From NCBI RefSeq assembly GCF_030936135.1, contig NC_082637.1, forward strand, positions 3,968,001 through 4,032,000: a stretch of DNA of 64,000 nt, in the 5' to 3' direction. The notes beneath the pieces were generated by a model. The model was not told the origin of the DNA. It ran no database searches and was given only the letters and a program-made list of their open reading frames with translations. The position numbers and the translations under genes are program-made. Each line of letters begins with the position of its first letter. The stretch's first letter is position 1. This DNA comes from Gavia stellata. Lineage: Eukaryota > Chordata > Aves > Gaviiformes > Gaviidae. This document shows, one piece after another, positions 1-11,894 of this stretch.

Positions 1-970
1 GAAGGTTTTTTTGTAGGAGGTGACTGCGTGCTGGGGTTCAGAACATCATTAAATGCAGGCTGGGTGGTTCCCAGGGTTTTCCAAGCCTTTATTCCTATCT
101 CCACGCACCTGGAGTTTATCCCAGGTTAAGAAGAAACAGTCTGGGGCAGTCCCAGCTCTCAGTACTGCTGGCGTAAGTCATCCCCACCAGGCAGCATCCC
201 TAATTTTGCTCTCATTTACAAGGGTGCAGCTGTGATCGGTGCTGCTGGGAGCGTCACCCATGCATCGTAATGGAGGAGTAGTCAGGGTTTTTAATCACTT
301 ATTCCACGTGTAATTCCCAGGCTGTTCTGAGTCACGTCAAAAACTGCAAAACAAGGCGTCTAGCCTCCATCCTTCGCATTGGCGGCCGATGACATCGTTG
401 CGGCGAGTGGTGATGTAAAGCGCTCCCAGCCCTGTGTGCCGTGCCCTGGCTGGGTGCACGCAGCCTGGGAAGAACGAGGTGCACAGCACCCTGTCTCGTA
501 GGCAAAAGAAATGCAAGGGGAAAAACGGGAGCCGAAGGGCGATTTGCAGCAATGACACTAAGTACAGCTCTTAAAAATTGTCTCAGAGTTGTGCTGCAGG
601 TCTGCGGCATAATGTAAAACACACGCAAGCAAGAAAAGCCGCCCGGCAGCCAGAGGACATGCTGCGTCTCAGGAAGTTGCCTTGAAGGCTGTGGTTTAGG
701 AGGCACTTTTCACCGCAAAGACAGGTCGCTGTTAGGGAGCGCAGATATATGGCTGTTGGAGAAGGAAGAAGAGGGATGCAGTTATGCTCTCTTCTCCGCG
801 CAGCCGTTCACCCTCGTGAGCTGATCAGTGCACGGAGGCAGAAAGGCTCATGAGGGTGTTGTACCCTTTAAGGTGTAGTTGCTTAAAGTTTTAGCTGTGC
901 AAGTGGGAAATGAGATGGTGAAACGAGGAGGAGGAGTTAAGGGTACAGACCAGGCAGCGAGACCCCAGTG
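1..970. other. non-coding, no gene seen
   Basis: No reading frame here looks like a protein. The two minus-strand frames around 332-706 overlap each other in different frames and have no recognisable domain. Composition is mixed and mildly GC-rich, with no clear repeat until the CR1 fragment that follows. I read it as intronic or intergenic DNA. Confidence 0.6.
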
Positions 971-1128
971 ACCCCAACCCCACCATGCCCACTAAACCAT
1001 GTCCCGCAGTGCCACGTCCACATGTTCCTTGAACACCTCCAGGGATGGTGACTCCACCACCTCCCTGGGCAGCCTCTTCCAGTGCTTCACCACTCTCTCG
1101 GTGAAGAAATTTTTCCTAATATCCAGAC
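971..1128 (-). mobile_element. CR1 retrotransposon fragment (subfamily B)
   Basis: The minus-strand reading matches the ORF2 C-terminus of the CR1 group also found at 32768, 45361 and 50832. Visible parts are the block translating to [21 protein letters not shown] residues and the MSHNAM-like antisense signature. Both ends are incomplete: the last roughly 65 bp of the CR1 3' tail, including the terminal short repeat, is missing. The copy was therefore either truncated after insertion or its tail has decayed. It is a dead fragment. Confidence 0.9.
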
Positions 1129-1282
1129 TATTGGTGCTCTGATATGCCTGACAGGAAGAAGCAATCTCCTGAGAGAAGGATGAGGTTTCTGGGAAGGAAA
1201 CCTCCCATCTCTCTCACCCAGCAGGCTGGGGGAGATTGGGTTAATGTCTCGTTACTGCTGGCGCACTTGGGAGACAAGGCTG

Positions 1283-1306
1283 TTTTACTTTATTTTATTT
1301 TATTTT
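1283..1306. repeat. TTTTA short tandem repeat
   Basis: About five imperfect TTTTA units follow one another. It is an ordinary microsatellite, possibly the decayed tail of an old retroposon, but no retroposon body is recognisable beside it. Confidence 0.75.
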
Positions 1307-1424
1307 GATATTAAAGACATCCTTTAAAGAAATGTCAGCTCATAGGTTGTCACTTTTGTGATTAAAAAAATAGTAGCCGCTTGCCTGGGGTGTATTTGAG
1401 AACAGCAAGGAAGAGACTGGTTTA

Positions 1425-1560
1425 GATTAATAAGTAAGGGCTTAATTAATTTTCATTATTTGCATAATAGTGTCCTCTAATTAATAGGTAATGGGCAGCC
1501 TCTGAATTAATGTGGGAGTGGGGTCTCTAGTGATGCCATCGAAGGAGCGTTTTATTGCTG
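1425..1560. promoter_or_regulatory. candidate conserved non-coding element with POU octamer
   Basis: This AT-rich patch holds three TAATTA-type homeodomain core sites and an exact octamer ATTTGCAT at 1458-1465, all within about 60 bp. It has no repeat signature and no open frame. Dense homeodomain and POU sites in an otherwise GC-richer intron are typical of vertebrate developmental enhancers. That reading is inference, because conservation cannot be seen from one sequence. Confidence 0.35.
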
Positions 1561-2879
1561 GGAAGTGCAGCTTTGCTTAATCTTTCTAGTAAATTTAGTA
1601 ATCAGGAGAGCCAAAGGGTGTCCGTGAGAGCGTTGTGCTGGGGTGGCAGGGACTTTTAGGGACAACATGCATATTCCTTCAATGCGTCAGACCTCAAATG
1701 CAACCAGAGTCGTGTTCAAGTCTGTTGCTGGTCTACTGCAGGCAGAGGCCAGCCAAGAAGCTGCCCTTATGTTTTAATTTGTCTTAAGTACCTTGTAAAT
1801 TAGTTGCTTGTATCGTGGCCATGGCTTTCCCCTCTTTTTTGGCCCTTAAAAACCTAACACGCTGTCATTTTGTGTGTCCCTTCGACTGGCGGATATCTTA
1901 CTACTGGTCTAGAGGCATACGAACGCTACTTGTCTCAGATATATGCTGGAGGGGGATCTCCCTCTCCACCTCTATTTCTCTCTCCTTTTTTATGCTTTGG
2001 TTACACCAGCGTTAGTGATAACAGTGGAATGGGATTGCATTGAATGGCTTGAGAAATAGAGCTTGGTGTGAAACAGAGAAAAAACAGTGTTAAATTTTGG
2101 GGTGGGAAGGAGATAGAAGATGGGAGGCCAGCCTCGGTGCTGGAGGTACGTCCTGGCAGTAGCTAGGACTGCAGGCTAACTAGGGGCGGTGCAAGGAGCA
2201 AAATGCAATCAGCATCCTGAAGAGCTCACCTTGTGAGATGAGACAGGCAAATGGATGCAGATGTAGAAGAAAGCTGGGGAAGCAATGGGACATGGATCCA
2301 GGGTAACTGTTTCTTGATTTTAATTTTTTTTTTCCTCTTCACCAAACTGCCCTAGAGCTGTCCCACCTTAATTTTAGTGACTATTTTGCCCCTTGTAAGT
2401 CTGGTGATTAAAGAACTCTTCCCTACATCCTAATGTGCGGTCGGTATTTCCCCCAGCAGTAATCCTGCTGCCTTCAGAGAGATGACATGGATGTGGCCTT
2501 GGCTCTGTGTTGGGATTTGCATCCACTCATACCAGTGGTGAGCTGGGACATTTAGAACTTATTTATTTTTCTTTCTGTTAATCCACTCCCTCTCCTCAAA
2601 GGAAAGCTTCAGATATCTACCCTGGGAGTTTTTCCTCTCATTTTCCACTGAACCTTTGTGAGATACCATGGGCTTTGAATGATGGTTATAGGCTCTGACA
2701 AAGGAGAAGCATCATTCTGACAGACAGCAGGTATTTTGGAAATAAATGACAAAAAAAAAAAAAGGGCCGTGGCAGTTGAAAATGTCCATTTTTGTTGTAT
2801 GTGGAGTTGTGAACAATCTCTCCTCACCCATGGCAGCTCTTCAAAGAGGAAGCACAATTTGGCTAAAATGGCTCGAATG

Positions 2880-3170
2880 AGGTAATAAAATTATACTCTC
2901 ATGCAAGGATCCGTTATTCACAAAGCGCATTTGTTTGGATGCAAATTACTAAAGACCTGTCACTGATACAGCGGGGAAAAGAGAGAGTTTTCATGAGCCT
3001 CCCACAATTTAGCCGCTGAGCAGATTAATACTAATATAACAGCCAAATACCCTATTAGAGCCCATTTCTATTCTATTATACTCCAGGGGCTGTCACTTGT
3101 TGGATGTAATCTTGAACAGAGCTCATCAGGTACTGCTTACAAGAAAGTACGTTTATATAATACCTTAAAT
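2880..3170. promoter_or_regulatory. candidate conserved non-coding element
   Basis: The block is AT-rich, free of repeats and closed in all frames. It contains an exact ATGCAAAT octamer at 2939-2946 and several TAATA/ATTA cores around 3025-3080. Texture and motif content resemble ultraconserved-type elements near developmental genes. Function is inferred only from composition. Confidence 0.33.
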
Positions 3171-5099
3171 TTGATAACGGGTATCCAGGAACCCCTTTCC
3201 CATAGCCTGGAGCTCTTCCTTGCCGTTACTCCTTTGGGAGATTGCTGCTCATGCATGGGATGTTTCCGAACGTACTTCTACGTGAGCAAAGCAGTTACCA
3301 AAATTACTAGCCATGCCAGTCAACAAGGCCAAGACTCATTCTGGCAGAAAAGAGTCAAGGAACCTTTAATGCATCTTGCCTAGAAGAGTGCACGTACACC
3401 AAGTCTTGGAGATGCCACCTTAGTGCGTTGGTCCAGTACTAACATGCACTGGCATGCTCAAGAGTATTTCCTTCACTGCCTTGGTTTTCAGCTGGAGGAT
3501 TCTTGTTGAAGAAAAGCCCAGATGTGACTTCATACCAAGAGGTTTTCAGTTTAGGAGTCCAGAGAAAAGGAGCAGTCTCCTTAGGAGTATTCCCAGGAGC
3601 TGTGTATTTCCCATGAGGTTGCTTTTGAATTTTTTTTGTTGGTCGTAGTTCAGCAGGTGAAGAGGCAACTTCATTTAGTAAGGGATGTTGACTGAGCTTC
3701 AGCAATCGGAAGTTAAAAATCTACAGAAGGGCATGGATTAAGTGCAGAAATATGTGGAGAGGGGAGAAGAAAAGGCTGAATGTGAAGAGGCTTGTTCTTC
3801 TATCCCTAACGTCAAAAAGGCAAGAGGTAAAGGGATCCAGAGAAAGGACAACGGGAGAGAAAAGCAAAATGTAGATCTACATTTTTTCTATTGCACTGAT
3901 TCTTTTTCCTGCAGCTGTCTCATAAAAGCAGTGTTTTGTCACCTTCTGTATTTCATACCTCCTGTGACCGTGCTGGGATACCTGCTTTTATATGGTGGAC
4001 AATGAGAGTGCAGTTGGCATTGAGCCGAAGCCTGAGCTGTTCTGCACCTCATGTGGATTCGAGTTCAAATAAATAGTTTGACTCACTCAAGGAGTGAATC
4101 AAAAGAGGGAACTTGAGCCTCCAGCCTACAAGCACCGTGCTGTGCAAGCAAGGCATATAAACATGCAAGTTATTCTTTAGCGTGCAGTTCAATGCAAAGC
4201 TCGCACTGGAGGAGAGTCAGTGTTTCAGACCTCCCGTAGCCCTCTTCAGGGTCTCGGTGGAGGGCACAGGGATATTTTGGGTTAGAACCTTAGAAATCCA
4301 GGAGAGTGGAAGTTTGTTGTCTGTCCTAGGCAGGTTGGTTGTCTGTCCTGTTCTCAGCTTTGCCTTTGGTGCTAAGTGCTTTCAGTCTGTGCAAATTACA
4401 GCGTTAAAAAGTAAAAACAGGAAAAACAAGCCCCCTGAGCTGTCACAGCACAATGGGGATAATATGTTGCTAATGGCAGGGGACCCTATATTCAGATTTC
4501 TTGCCATTGGAAAAAGTTGGTATCTTCCTGTGGATGCTTGGGGATGGGTTCTCCTGGCCTTGACTGGCTTGAAAGCACTTCTCTCCATCAGTCACCCCAG
4601 GGAGGTCACACCAGAATGGTGACAGATTAAAGCCTAATGCTGCAAATTTTCCTTTAGCTGCTCTCTATCCAAGCTGGCTTGGAACCATTGAGTGTGCTGT
4701 CTTCTAGAAACATGGTTGTAGGCAGCTCCACCATGTCAGACAGCCCAGGTTCCTGGTGAGCATTGCAGCTGGCTTGGGGGCTCTGCTGAGTCCCACCACC
4801 AGCCTAGTGGAAGGCAGGCATGGGTGTGACCACCCTCATGTCCCCAAAACCCTTCACCGAGACATTTGGTTGATGGATGTGCTATCCACACGAGCATTAC
4901 TCATCTGAAGAGGGGTTGCGAGACAATAACCTTGGTTGTCATTGCCAGCTGGTTTTGTCATGTCTCCAAAGCCTTGCAAATCACTCATGGCTTGACATGG
5001 TCATCTGTGTATGTGAGGAGAGATGTACTGAGAAATTGTTTTTATTATATGTTAGTGCTAGCAAATAAATAATGTTCCCTCTGTCTTGTGCATGGGGAG

Positions 5100-5290
5100 A
5101 TGGTTTTCTCCCGTGCCTTCAAATGCGGTGATTAATAATAACCATTAATCCCCATGAATGACAGCAGTATATTAGGAGCGAAGCACATGTTAAAATAATT
5201 TGAGAGGCTGTTGTCGGGTCATAGGCTAACCCGTTCTCTTCATAGATAATATTTTCATAAGGTGTAAATATTTCTGGACTTGAGATGTTG
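5100..5290. promoter_or_regulatory. candidate conserved non-coding element
   Basis: The block contains GATTAATAATAACCATTAATC-like homeodomain core clusters near 5129-5150, followed by AT-rich unique sequence. It has no coding frame and no repeat signature. The regulatory label is an inference from motif density. Confidence 0.28.
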
Positions 5291-5499
5291 GCTGGAGATC
5301 AAGTTTTGAGAATGTACAGAGGAGGATCATGTACAAGGGCATCGCAGGGTCTCAGCATCACAGTCTGGATCAAAACTGAACTGAACTTCCAGTGTAAATT
5401 AATTCGAAAGTTGAATTTGGGAAAGCCGGAACTATTCATAAGCTTAAGTTGAATTTGGCAACTGGATAAGTTAAAAATCCCCAGGGGGAGTTAATTTAT

Positions 5500-5720
5500 T
5501 TTTAATGTCCAGGCATTTCATTTGAAATGTCAAAATGAAATGTGTCATTTTGGAAATGCCAAAACATTTCTTTTTTGACATCTTCTCAATGAAGCTTTTC
5601 AACTTTTTGTTTGGAAATGGCAGTTTGCAGTTAGAAGGAGGAAAGGTTAAACAAGACTTGGTAGTGAACAAAGACATTTTGTTTCAATTCAAACAAAACG
5701 TGGAGGGGTGGCAAACTCTT
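5500..5720. repeat. ancient self-complementary CATTT/AAATG-rich element
   Basis: Short CATTT and AAATG blocks alternate here, for example the near-palindrome CATTTCATTTGAAATG at 5514-5529 and ACATTTTGTTTCAATTC at 5674-5690. The texture resembles old DNA-transposon or MITE debris known from reptile and bird genomes. I cannot name the family. The frames at 5471-5855 are by-products of this repeat. Confidence 0.35.
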
Positions 5721-5834
5721 AGTTATTTTTTTCATGTTGCCGAACCCCTTTCCCTTCCCCCCCAAATCTGTTTCTCATTGACCCAAGCCATTTTCCTCCT
5801 AATTTTAGTACAAATAGGAAATGTCACCAGATTT

Positions 5835-5852
5835 AAAAAAAAAAAAAAAAAA
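5835..5852. repeat. poly-A run (A18)
   Basis: There are eighteen uninterrupted A residues followed by TAAAATCATT. No retrocopy or retroposon body is recognisable immediately upstream, so this is a simple homopolymer as far as can be seen. Confidence 0.85.
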
Positions 5853-6197
5853 TAAAATCATTATTTGCCCCCTTCCAGCTCCCAGAGGGCCCTGGTTTGG
5901 AAATGCTGAAAAACACTGATTGAAAACCCATGCAGGAATATGTAGAACAGCCCCTTAACATCTGATGATCCTAAAAACAGGATTTCATGGCGGGGCTGTA
6001 AGGATGCCCGTGGTGCCCAATGCAGCATCCCAGCCCACGTTGGCCATCCCGGGTTTGATGATAAAGGAGACGAAGCCCTGCATAACCCAGTGGCAAAAGC
6101 TATTGCAGGATCACTGCAGGGCTGGAGGAGATGATGAGGGACCTTGGGGAGGTGGCACCACAGCTCGTGGAGCTTTGTCCTAGCTGAGCCCACTGAG

Positions 6198-6358
6198 CCC
6201 AGAGAGGTGGTAGGTGCCCCATCCCTGGAAATGTTCATGGTCAGGTTGGACGGGGCTCTGAGCAACCTGATGTGGTTGAAGATATCCCTACTCATTGCAG
6301 GGGGGTTGGACCAGATGGCCTTTGAAGGTCCCTTCCAACCCAAACCATTCTATGATTG
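6198..6358 (+). mobile_element. CR1 3' fragment (subfamily A), 5'-truncated
   Basis: The sense-strand CR1 tail begins at the CAGAGAGGTGGTAG block and runs through the GGTTGGAC..GATGGCC signature to CCATTCTATGATTG, the partial terminal repeat. Only about 161 bp is present, which is the usual 5'-truncated form. The last codons of ORF2 ([12 protein letters not shown]) are readable. The terminal ATTCTATG repeat is short and decayed. Confidence 0.95.
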
Positions 6359-6359
6359 T

Positions 6360-8069
6360 AAGCTGCTGCACTTGCTCATCCCCTTCTTGCCACCAGCTTC
6401 ATACCTGCCTGAAAGCAAACTCCGTGATTTTTTCAGGTCGATGCTCCTTTTTATGGAGAGTAAGCTGAGCAGGATGCTTGGTGATGCAAGACATGTTTTC
6501 CTTTAGCATGGCTTGTTACCACCCGTCTGGTGGTGGAGTGAGACCATGCTCGCACGGGGGACTGCAGCAAGCCATTGGTCTTGACATACCCTCTTTGCAG
6601 GCGATAATGTGTGCTCTTTCCTTAGCGTTTTGGGCAGGAGATGCATTATGCTGCCTGCTGGAGCCCAGGGAGGAGCATCATCAAAATGAGGGATGCGAGA
6701 GGCTTAATTGATCTTTGAGGATCAGCTCCTGGCTCGTTCCTGTCTTCAGTTCCTTTCTACCGTAATCGTTCCCCTCAGTTAGAGGAATCTGTACAGAAAA
6801 ATATTAATTTGCATCTGTGTGAGCTCCTACTAATTTTATTCTGGGTTCTGGAGGAAACCGTGCAATATTCAATAGGAATGAAATAGATGAAATAAATAAA
6901 AAATAAATTAGCAGGGTTATCCAGAAATTGCTCTGAAAATGCTGCTGAATTTCCAAAGCAGAGCATGAAATCCTTGGCACTCTTTCTTCCCCCTCTTTAA
7001 GCCATCCTTTGGCAACCTGGAGGGGGGCTGCAATTCTCTGTCATGTTTTCGGTCGCTCCAGCGAGGCAGAGAGCAGCCTGTGCTTGCCGAAATATTGGAG
7101 GGCTTTTTGCATCCCCAAACGGAGGAGCTGGGGACGTTGGAGGGCAGGAGTGGACACGTTGACTTCCTTTACCCTAATTAACAGGCGAGGCTTCCAAAAT
7201 GCATCCCAAAAGCAAGTCAGAGGAGGTTGGGATGCAGGGAGGGGTTAGCGATCCCACTGGAATCGCTGGAGAATCCCAGTGCCCACCGGCAACTCGGAGC
7301 TGTCAACGCCGCGACGTGCGAGATGGAGGTCGCAAACCTCTGGAGGAACATTTTGCACAGCGTGGGTCTAGTAGCTGTCATCCAAAGCTGAGGTTTGGGA
7401 ATAACCATGTGCAGGGTGATGGCAGCATCCCCGTGGCTTTTGTTTCTTTAATTGCTAACAGCAAGGCGTTGCTGTTTGCTGGAAGAGAGGGGGGATGCTT
7501 GAGTTTGTATTTTCTCTTCTCCCATTACTTTTACCCGCCTTGCTTCAATCTTCGCTGCTGAGCTCTGGAGGATTTTTGTGCTTTCAAAATAGACTTAACT
7601 AGCACCAAAGCAAGATGTTATTTTTTTTTAAAGCACATGTAACAGCGAGACGGTTAGAGGGAAATGTCACCAAACATTTGCTTGGTTCTGCCTACGTGTT
7701 GGTGTAGCAGAGCTTTCAGATGGTTGCCCATCTGTGGGGAAACACGTTTTCTGTTACTCATACTGGAAAAGGTGACTTGTAGCTCTCTTTGCTGTAGGGT
7801 ACAAGACAAAATTAATTTTAGGCAGTGAAGAGACTTTTGGTGGCAGCAGCAAACTTCGGATGGGGTCTAGAAGTGATCTGGGAAGCTGATGGTGTAAAAA
7901 TATACCTGCTTTACATGGTGGTTCTTCTTTTGCTTTAGCTGGTATGGCCCTAATCCTGTAAACATGCTCAATTGTCATCCTGGGGCTGTTTTGTGCAAGT
8001 ACCTGCTGGACCAGAGTTTGCAAGTGGTTGCTGGTGGAGATGTCTCCACTTTGCACAGTGGGGAGGGAT
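6360..8069. other. non-coding, no gene seen
   Basis: No protein-like frame is present. An ATTTGCAT octamer lies at 6807-6814 in AT-rich sequence. The part at 7940-8000 reads like the old amniote repeat that carries the CCTAATCCTGTAAACATGC motif, but it is too short to name. Nothing else was recognised. Confidence 0.5.
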
Positions 8070-8521
8070 ATCATGGAATCACAGAATGGTTTGGGTTGCC
8101 CACCTCTCTGGGCAACCTGTGCCAGCGTCTCACCACCGTCGTTGTAAACAATTTCTTCCTTCTATCTAGTCTGAATCTCCCCTCTTCTAGTTTAAAACCA
8201 TTCCCCCTTGTCCTATCGCTACAGCCCTACTAAAAAGTCCGTCCCCATCTTCCTTCTAAGCCCCCTTTAAGTGTTGAAAGGCCGCAAGAAGGTCTCCCCA
8301 GAGCCTTCTCTTCTCCAGGCTGAACAACCCCAACTCTCTCAGCCTGCCCTCACAGCAGAGGTGTTCCAGCCCTCGGATCATTTCTGTGGCCTCCTCTGGA
8401 CCCGCTCCAACAGGTCCATGTCTTTCCTGTGCTGAGGACCCCAGAGCTGGAGGCAATACTGCAGGTGGGATCTCACCAGAGCCGAGCAGAGGGGCAGAAC
8501 CACCTCCCTCAACCTGCTGGC
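8070..8521 (-). mobile_element. CR1 fragment (subfamily A) with internal deletion of the 3' tail
   Basis: On the minus strand this copy covers a longer part of ORF2 C-terminal coding sequence, with [13 protein letters not shown] and [15 protein letters not shown] both readable, and then the end of the element. The usual block between the LPREVV codons and the terminal GGTTGGACTAGATGG segment is missing: the ATGGTTTGGGTT end joins directly to GCCCACCTCTCTGGGC at about 8092. That removes roughly 130 bp but leaves both ends. An in-frame stop (CTA on the plus strand, TAG in sense) sits at 8256-8258. The element is dead. Confidence 0.93.
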
Positions 8522-10032
8522 AATATCTCCCCAAGTATCTGGGGAGGAGCATCCTCCTCCCACACACTTGTGGACAGGCGTGAAGCACTTGTGGGCAGGC
8601 AGGAAGCACTCGTGGGCTCTGGATCTCCCATCCATCAGCTTGGGGACCGAGTCGGTGTCTTTGGGGTGGTCAGAGCTTTCCATTGCAACCTGTGTCTTAG
8701 TTATCTTTCTGCAAACCCAGCAGTATCTGTGCCGAAGGAGTGCTAGCTTGTCTGGCTGAAAAAAACCCTCACCTTGAGTCTATTTAGGGTACCTGTGATT
8801 TTTTTTTTTTTATATAGTACGCACGGGGAGTGCCTGCGTGGCGGTGTAAAGCAGAGAGGGAAATGCTGCTAAATGCTGATTATTTCTTCATGTGGGTCCA
8901 GCAGGGTTTCAGAGGTCTTGGGAGAAGGGTGTTTTCTGATACTGGAAATGGCTGTGCTCAAAGGAGGTGATTTGAATTTCTCTGGTCCCTGATATATGTA
9001 TATACCAGCCCGGGTAGAGGCAGTGGTGAGGCTTTGGCTCAGCCCCCTGCCCTTATTTGTGGGATGCTTCTGTTATCTTTTGAGATGAAAGGTGCCCCAG
9101 AAATGTAAACCACCAACGAGCTGTACTCCTTTTAATGTAAAATAGTAATAATAAATACTATCCTGCTGTTCCCCTCATCCCTCGGGGTCACAAAGCACTC
9201 CATAAATTGCACTCCAGCCTTTCGCATTCCAGCTGTTGCACGTACCGAGATACAGCCGTGCGTGGGAATAGAAGAAATGCTATCTTTGGGGCCATAGCTT
9301 ATGTTACCCACAGGTTAATGCAAGTGGTTCATATTTCCCTTCACTCCCCCTTATCTCAGTCTCTGATCCCCGTTGATTTGGAGGCTGAGTTCAGCCTGCA
9401 GCAGTTTATGCCTTTATTTCTGTTGAGTCCTTAATAGCAGCCAGCACAGAGGCCAACTCACATCCCTCTGGCCGGGGCAATGTTGTTGACCTGATCTTCG
9501 CTCACCAGGCAGTGGATTGAGGCTCCATGAAATCCTGGCTGTTTACCTATCCTACAAATGGGACAGGGTCATATTTTTTGCCACCCTGCTTCGCTGCCTT
9601 TTCCCATAGATCTAAAACCAGTGCCTGGCTGATGCAACGCTCCGATTTCCCTTTGGCGGGCTTTGTTCCCCTCCCTCCTTGGCTTGGGTCTTTGCTCGTG
9701 GAGGAGAGGTCTCAGCCATCACTAAGTCATGTTTCTCTTCTGTCAGCCGCACCTCCTTCCCATCCAGCATCCACTCAGAAGATGAGTGTTTTGGAAGGAG
9801 GGACGAGTGTGCCTGAGCGCTATTTCTCCGTGGGGACCTCCTGGCTCCTCAGCACATCCTCCAGCTCCCTGATTGCCCTTCTTTCCTCATCCTCACGCTT
9901 TTGGCCAAGGAGAGAACATAAGCCAGTAGGATGGATGCTGTCCTGGCCCACACACAGCAGCCTCATTTCCCCAAGAAAAATTTATTTTGTGATTTCACCC
10001 AAGACCCTTTCCTAGCACTGAACCATCCATTT
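8522..10032. other. non-coding with local direct repeats and old repeat debris
   Basis: Immediately after the CR1, a pair of near-identical units (about 20 bp, GTGAAGCACTTGTGGGC and AGGAAGCACTCGTGGGC) lies at 8579-8616. A T-rich run is at 8800-8812. Ancient repeat pieces occur at 9070-9215 and are listed separately. The 162-codon frame at 9527-10015 has no domain and no splice context. Confidence 0.5.
9070..9215. repeat. ancient amniote repeat debris, two inverted pieces
   Basis: The segment CTTTTGAGATGAAAGGTGCC near 9077-9096 reads as one strand of a widespread old repeat, whose hallmark is an AGCACCTTTCATC..CAAAGCGCTTTACA block. The segment GGGTCACAAAGCACTCCATAA near 9185-9205 reads as the other strand. 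Intervening sequence is rich in TAATAATAA. Assignment to the MIR/L2-like or L3-like class is from memory of the motif. Confidence 0.4.
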
Positions 10033-10196
10033 TAGAATCATTGAATGGTTTGGGTAGGAAGGGACCTTTAAAGGCCATCTAGTCCAACCCCCCTGCAATG
10101 AGCAGGGACATCTTCAACCAGATCAGGTTGCTCAGAGCCCCGTCCAACCTGACCTGGAATGTTTCCAGGGATGGGGCATCTCCCAGCTCTCTGGGG
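10033..10196 (-). mobile_element. CR1 3' fragment (subfamily A), 5'-truncated
   Basis: The minus-strand CR1 tail begins at TAGAATCATTGAATGG (decayed terminal repeat) and ends at the CACCTCTCTGGGG-like boundary. It is about 164 bp long. It is one of several copies cut at nearly the same internal point. Confidence 0.95.
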
Positions 10197-11894
10197 TGTT
10201 TTTGTCCTCCAAAAGTAAAGGGCTAAAGATGTAGTTGAGGTTCAGCTGCAAACTGGCCTCCACACTCTTGTTTGCTGGGGCTCAGCCAGGAGCCATATCC
10301 AAATTATCCAAATTCAGACTGGGCTCCTGTGGGCTGGCAGCAACCCAGGGGACCACAACCTCCATTGGGAAGGTCCAATCCAGCAGCCTGAGTTATTTTA
10401 AGGCAGGTGAGTGGAAAAGCCCACTGAGATAAATGCTCAGGTAATCACACGGGTCCAAACTGTGCAACTACCTTATGTCATCAAAGCAATTTGAAAATCA
10501 ATTTGATGTCTGGCAGGGAGGCAGACACGCCGGGTCCCTTCGGCGTTCATTAGCATTCAGGTGGCAGCACTCTGCCAAAGCTGCTTTTTCTGGGAAAGCC
10601 ATTAAAAAAAAATAAATTAAAGGAGGGGAAAAAAAATTTAAAATAAAGCATTAACCATAATTTCCTCTCGTTAAAGGTAACAACAGCCCCAGCACCAGTT
10701 GCGAACAGGGCTGGTTGGTGGGTTTCTGAGACAGGGAAGCAGAGTGCACACCACAGAAGTGAAGTGATGATCAAATAAGAAAGCAAATGAGGCTCCCCCC
10801 TCGTTTTGAACAAAGGCAGGAACGAGGCCGGTGGCAGAGTGGTTTAGCTGAGCAGTTAGAAAATTGGAGGTCAAAGCCTGACATGGCTATTGATGAATCG
10901 GAGGGTGATGGAAGAAGAGTAGCAGACATTACGAGTGGGCTGCAGGGACTGAAACATGAAGCAAGATTAAAAGAAGTTAAGTACCTGGCGGTGGTGTGGC
11001 TGCGCGGCAGCGAGGCGAACCGTAATTACAGTCACCGCACGCTGCAGACTGGAGAGGGATGGGGGGAGAGGGGATCAGAGCGGGGTAAAATAGGTGTAAG
11101 GCAGAGGAAAGGGGTGAAATTCAGGCTGTTCTCTCCAGATGCTGAGTTTGGTCAGGTTGTGTGGTGCATCGCCCGCTGGGCATCTCTTTTTGGCCATCTC
11201 TTCTTGAGTTATTCTGGTTTATACCCTGATATTTCTAATTTTGTTAATGAAGGGCTGGATTCTGCTCTGCCAATGGTGGATGATCCTGTCTCAGGCAACC
11301 TCCAGTGCCTGCTACTGTAAAGCATCCTCATGGGCATCGGGTTCAACGCTTGAAGGAGGAAATCCTTTGAAGATCTGGTCTGTCCGTGGTAGCTGAAACC
11401 GTGTGGGGCTTACTGGGCAGGGTGTTGGGATGGAGCTGGCTCAGGGCTGGTAGCAGCTCTCAGGAAAGGGTTTTTGCTGGGAATGGTCAGGTGTCAGGCT
11501 CACATTGCAGCTTTTCTTGCAGTGGTCTCGCTTACCGGCTCTCGCTTGATGAGATCGCCCATTTTCATGAAGGCTTTATGAGCTTCATAACTTCCCATCA
11601 TCACAGCTCCCTTTGAAACTAGAGCACAGATGATGCCCTGGGCAGGTGACGTACCGAAAGATGTAGACACTTGCACGTATTTTATTAAGCTTGCTTCTTT
11701 ACAAGCGAAGCTCCAAATGAATCCCTAACCTGCAATCCAGATCCAGCGAGACTGCAAAATTGTCTCGGTGGATCTGAGCAAAGGGCACCTTCCTGAGTCT
11801 GCAGGTAGCCTGAGACAGCGAAAGAAAGGATGAACTCTCCTGCCTCACCGAATGCTTCAGGGAGCTCAGCTCGGTGGCTTTGCCTTGGTTGGTC

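Larger units (their letters stand above)
1131..6197. other. non-coding stretch with AT-rich conserved-looking patches
   Basis: No coding exon could be supported across this stretch. It contains a short TTTTA run at 1283-1306, AT-rich patches at 1425-1560, 2880-3170 and 5100-5290 (listed separately), a CATTT-rich self-complementary block at 5500-5720 and an A18 run at 5835. The 146-codon frame at 4182-4622 has no domain, and an antisense frame covers part of it. Confidence 0.55.

Noticed and set aside
10235..10432. Donor-like AAGGCAG/GTGAGT at about 10405
   Set aside because: No plausible exon start or acceptor upstream. The frame begins inside unique DNA with no protein features.
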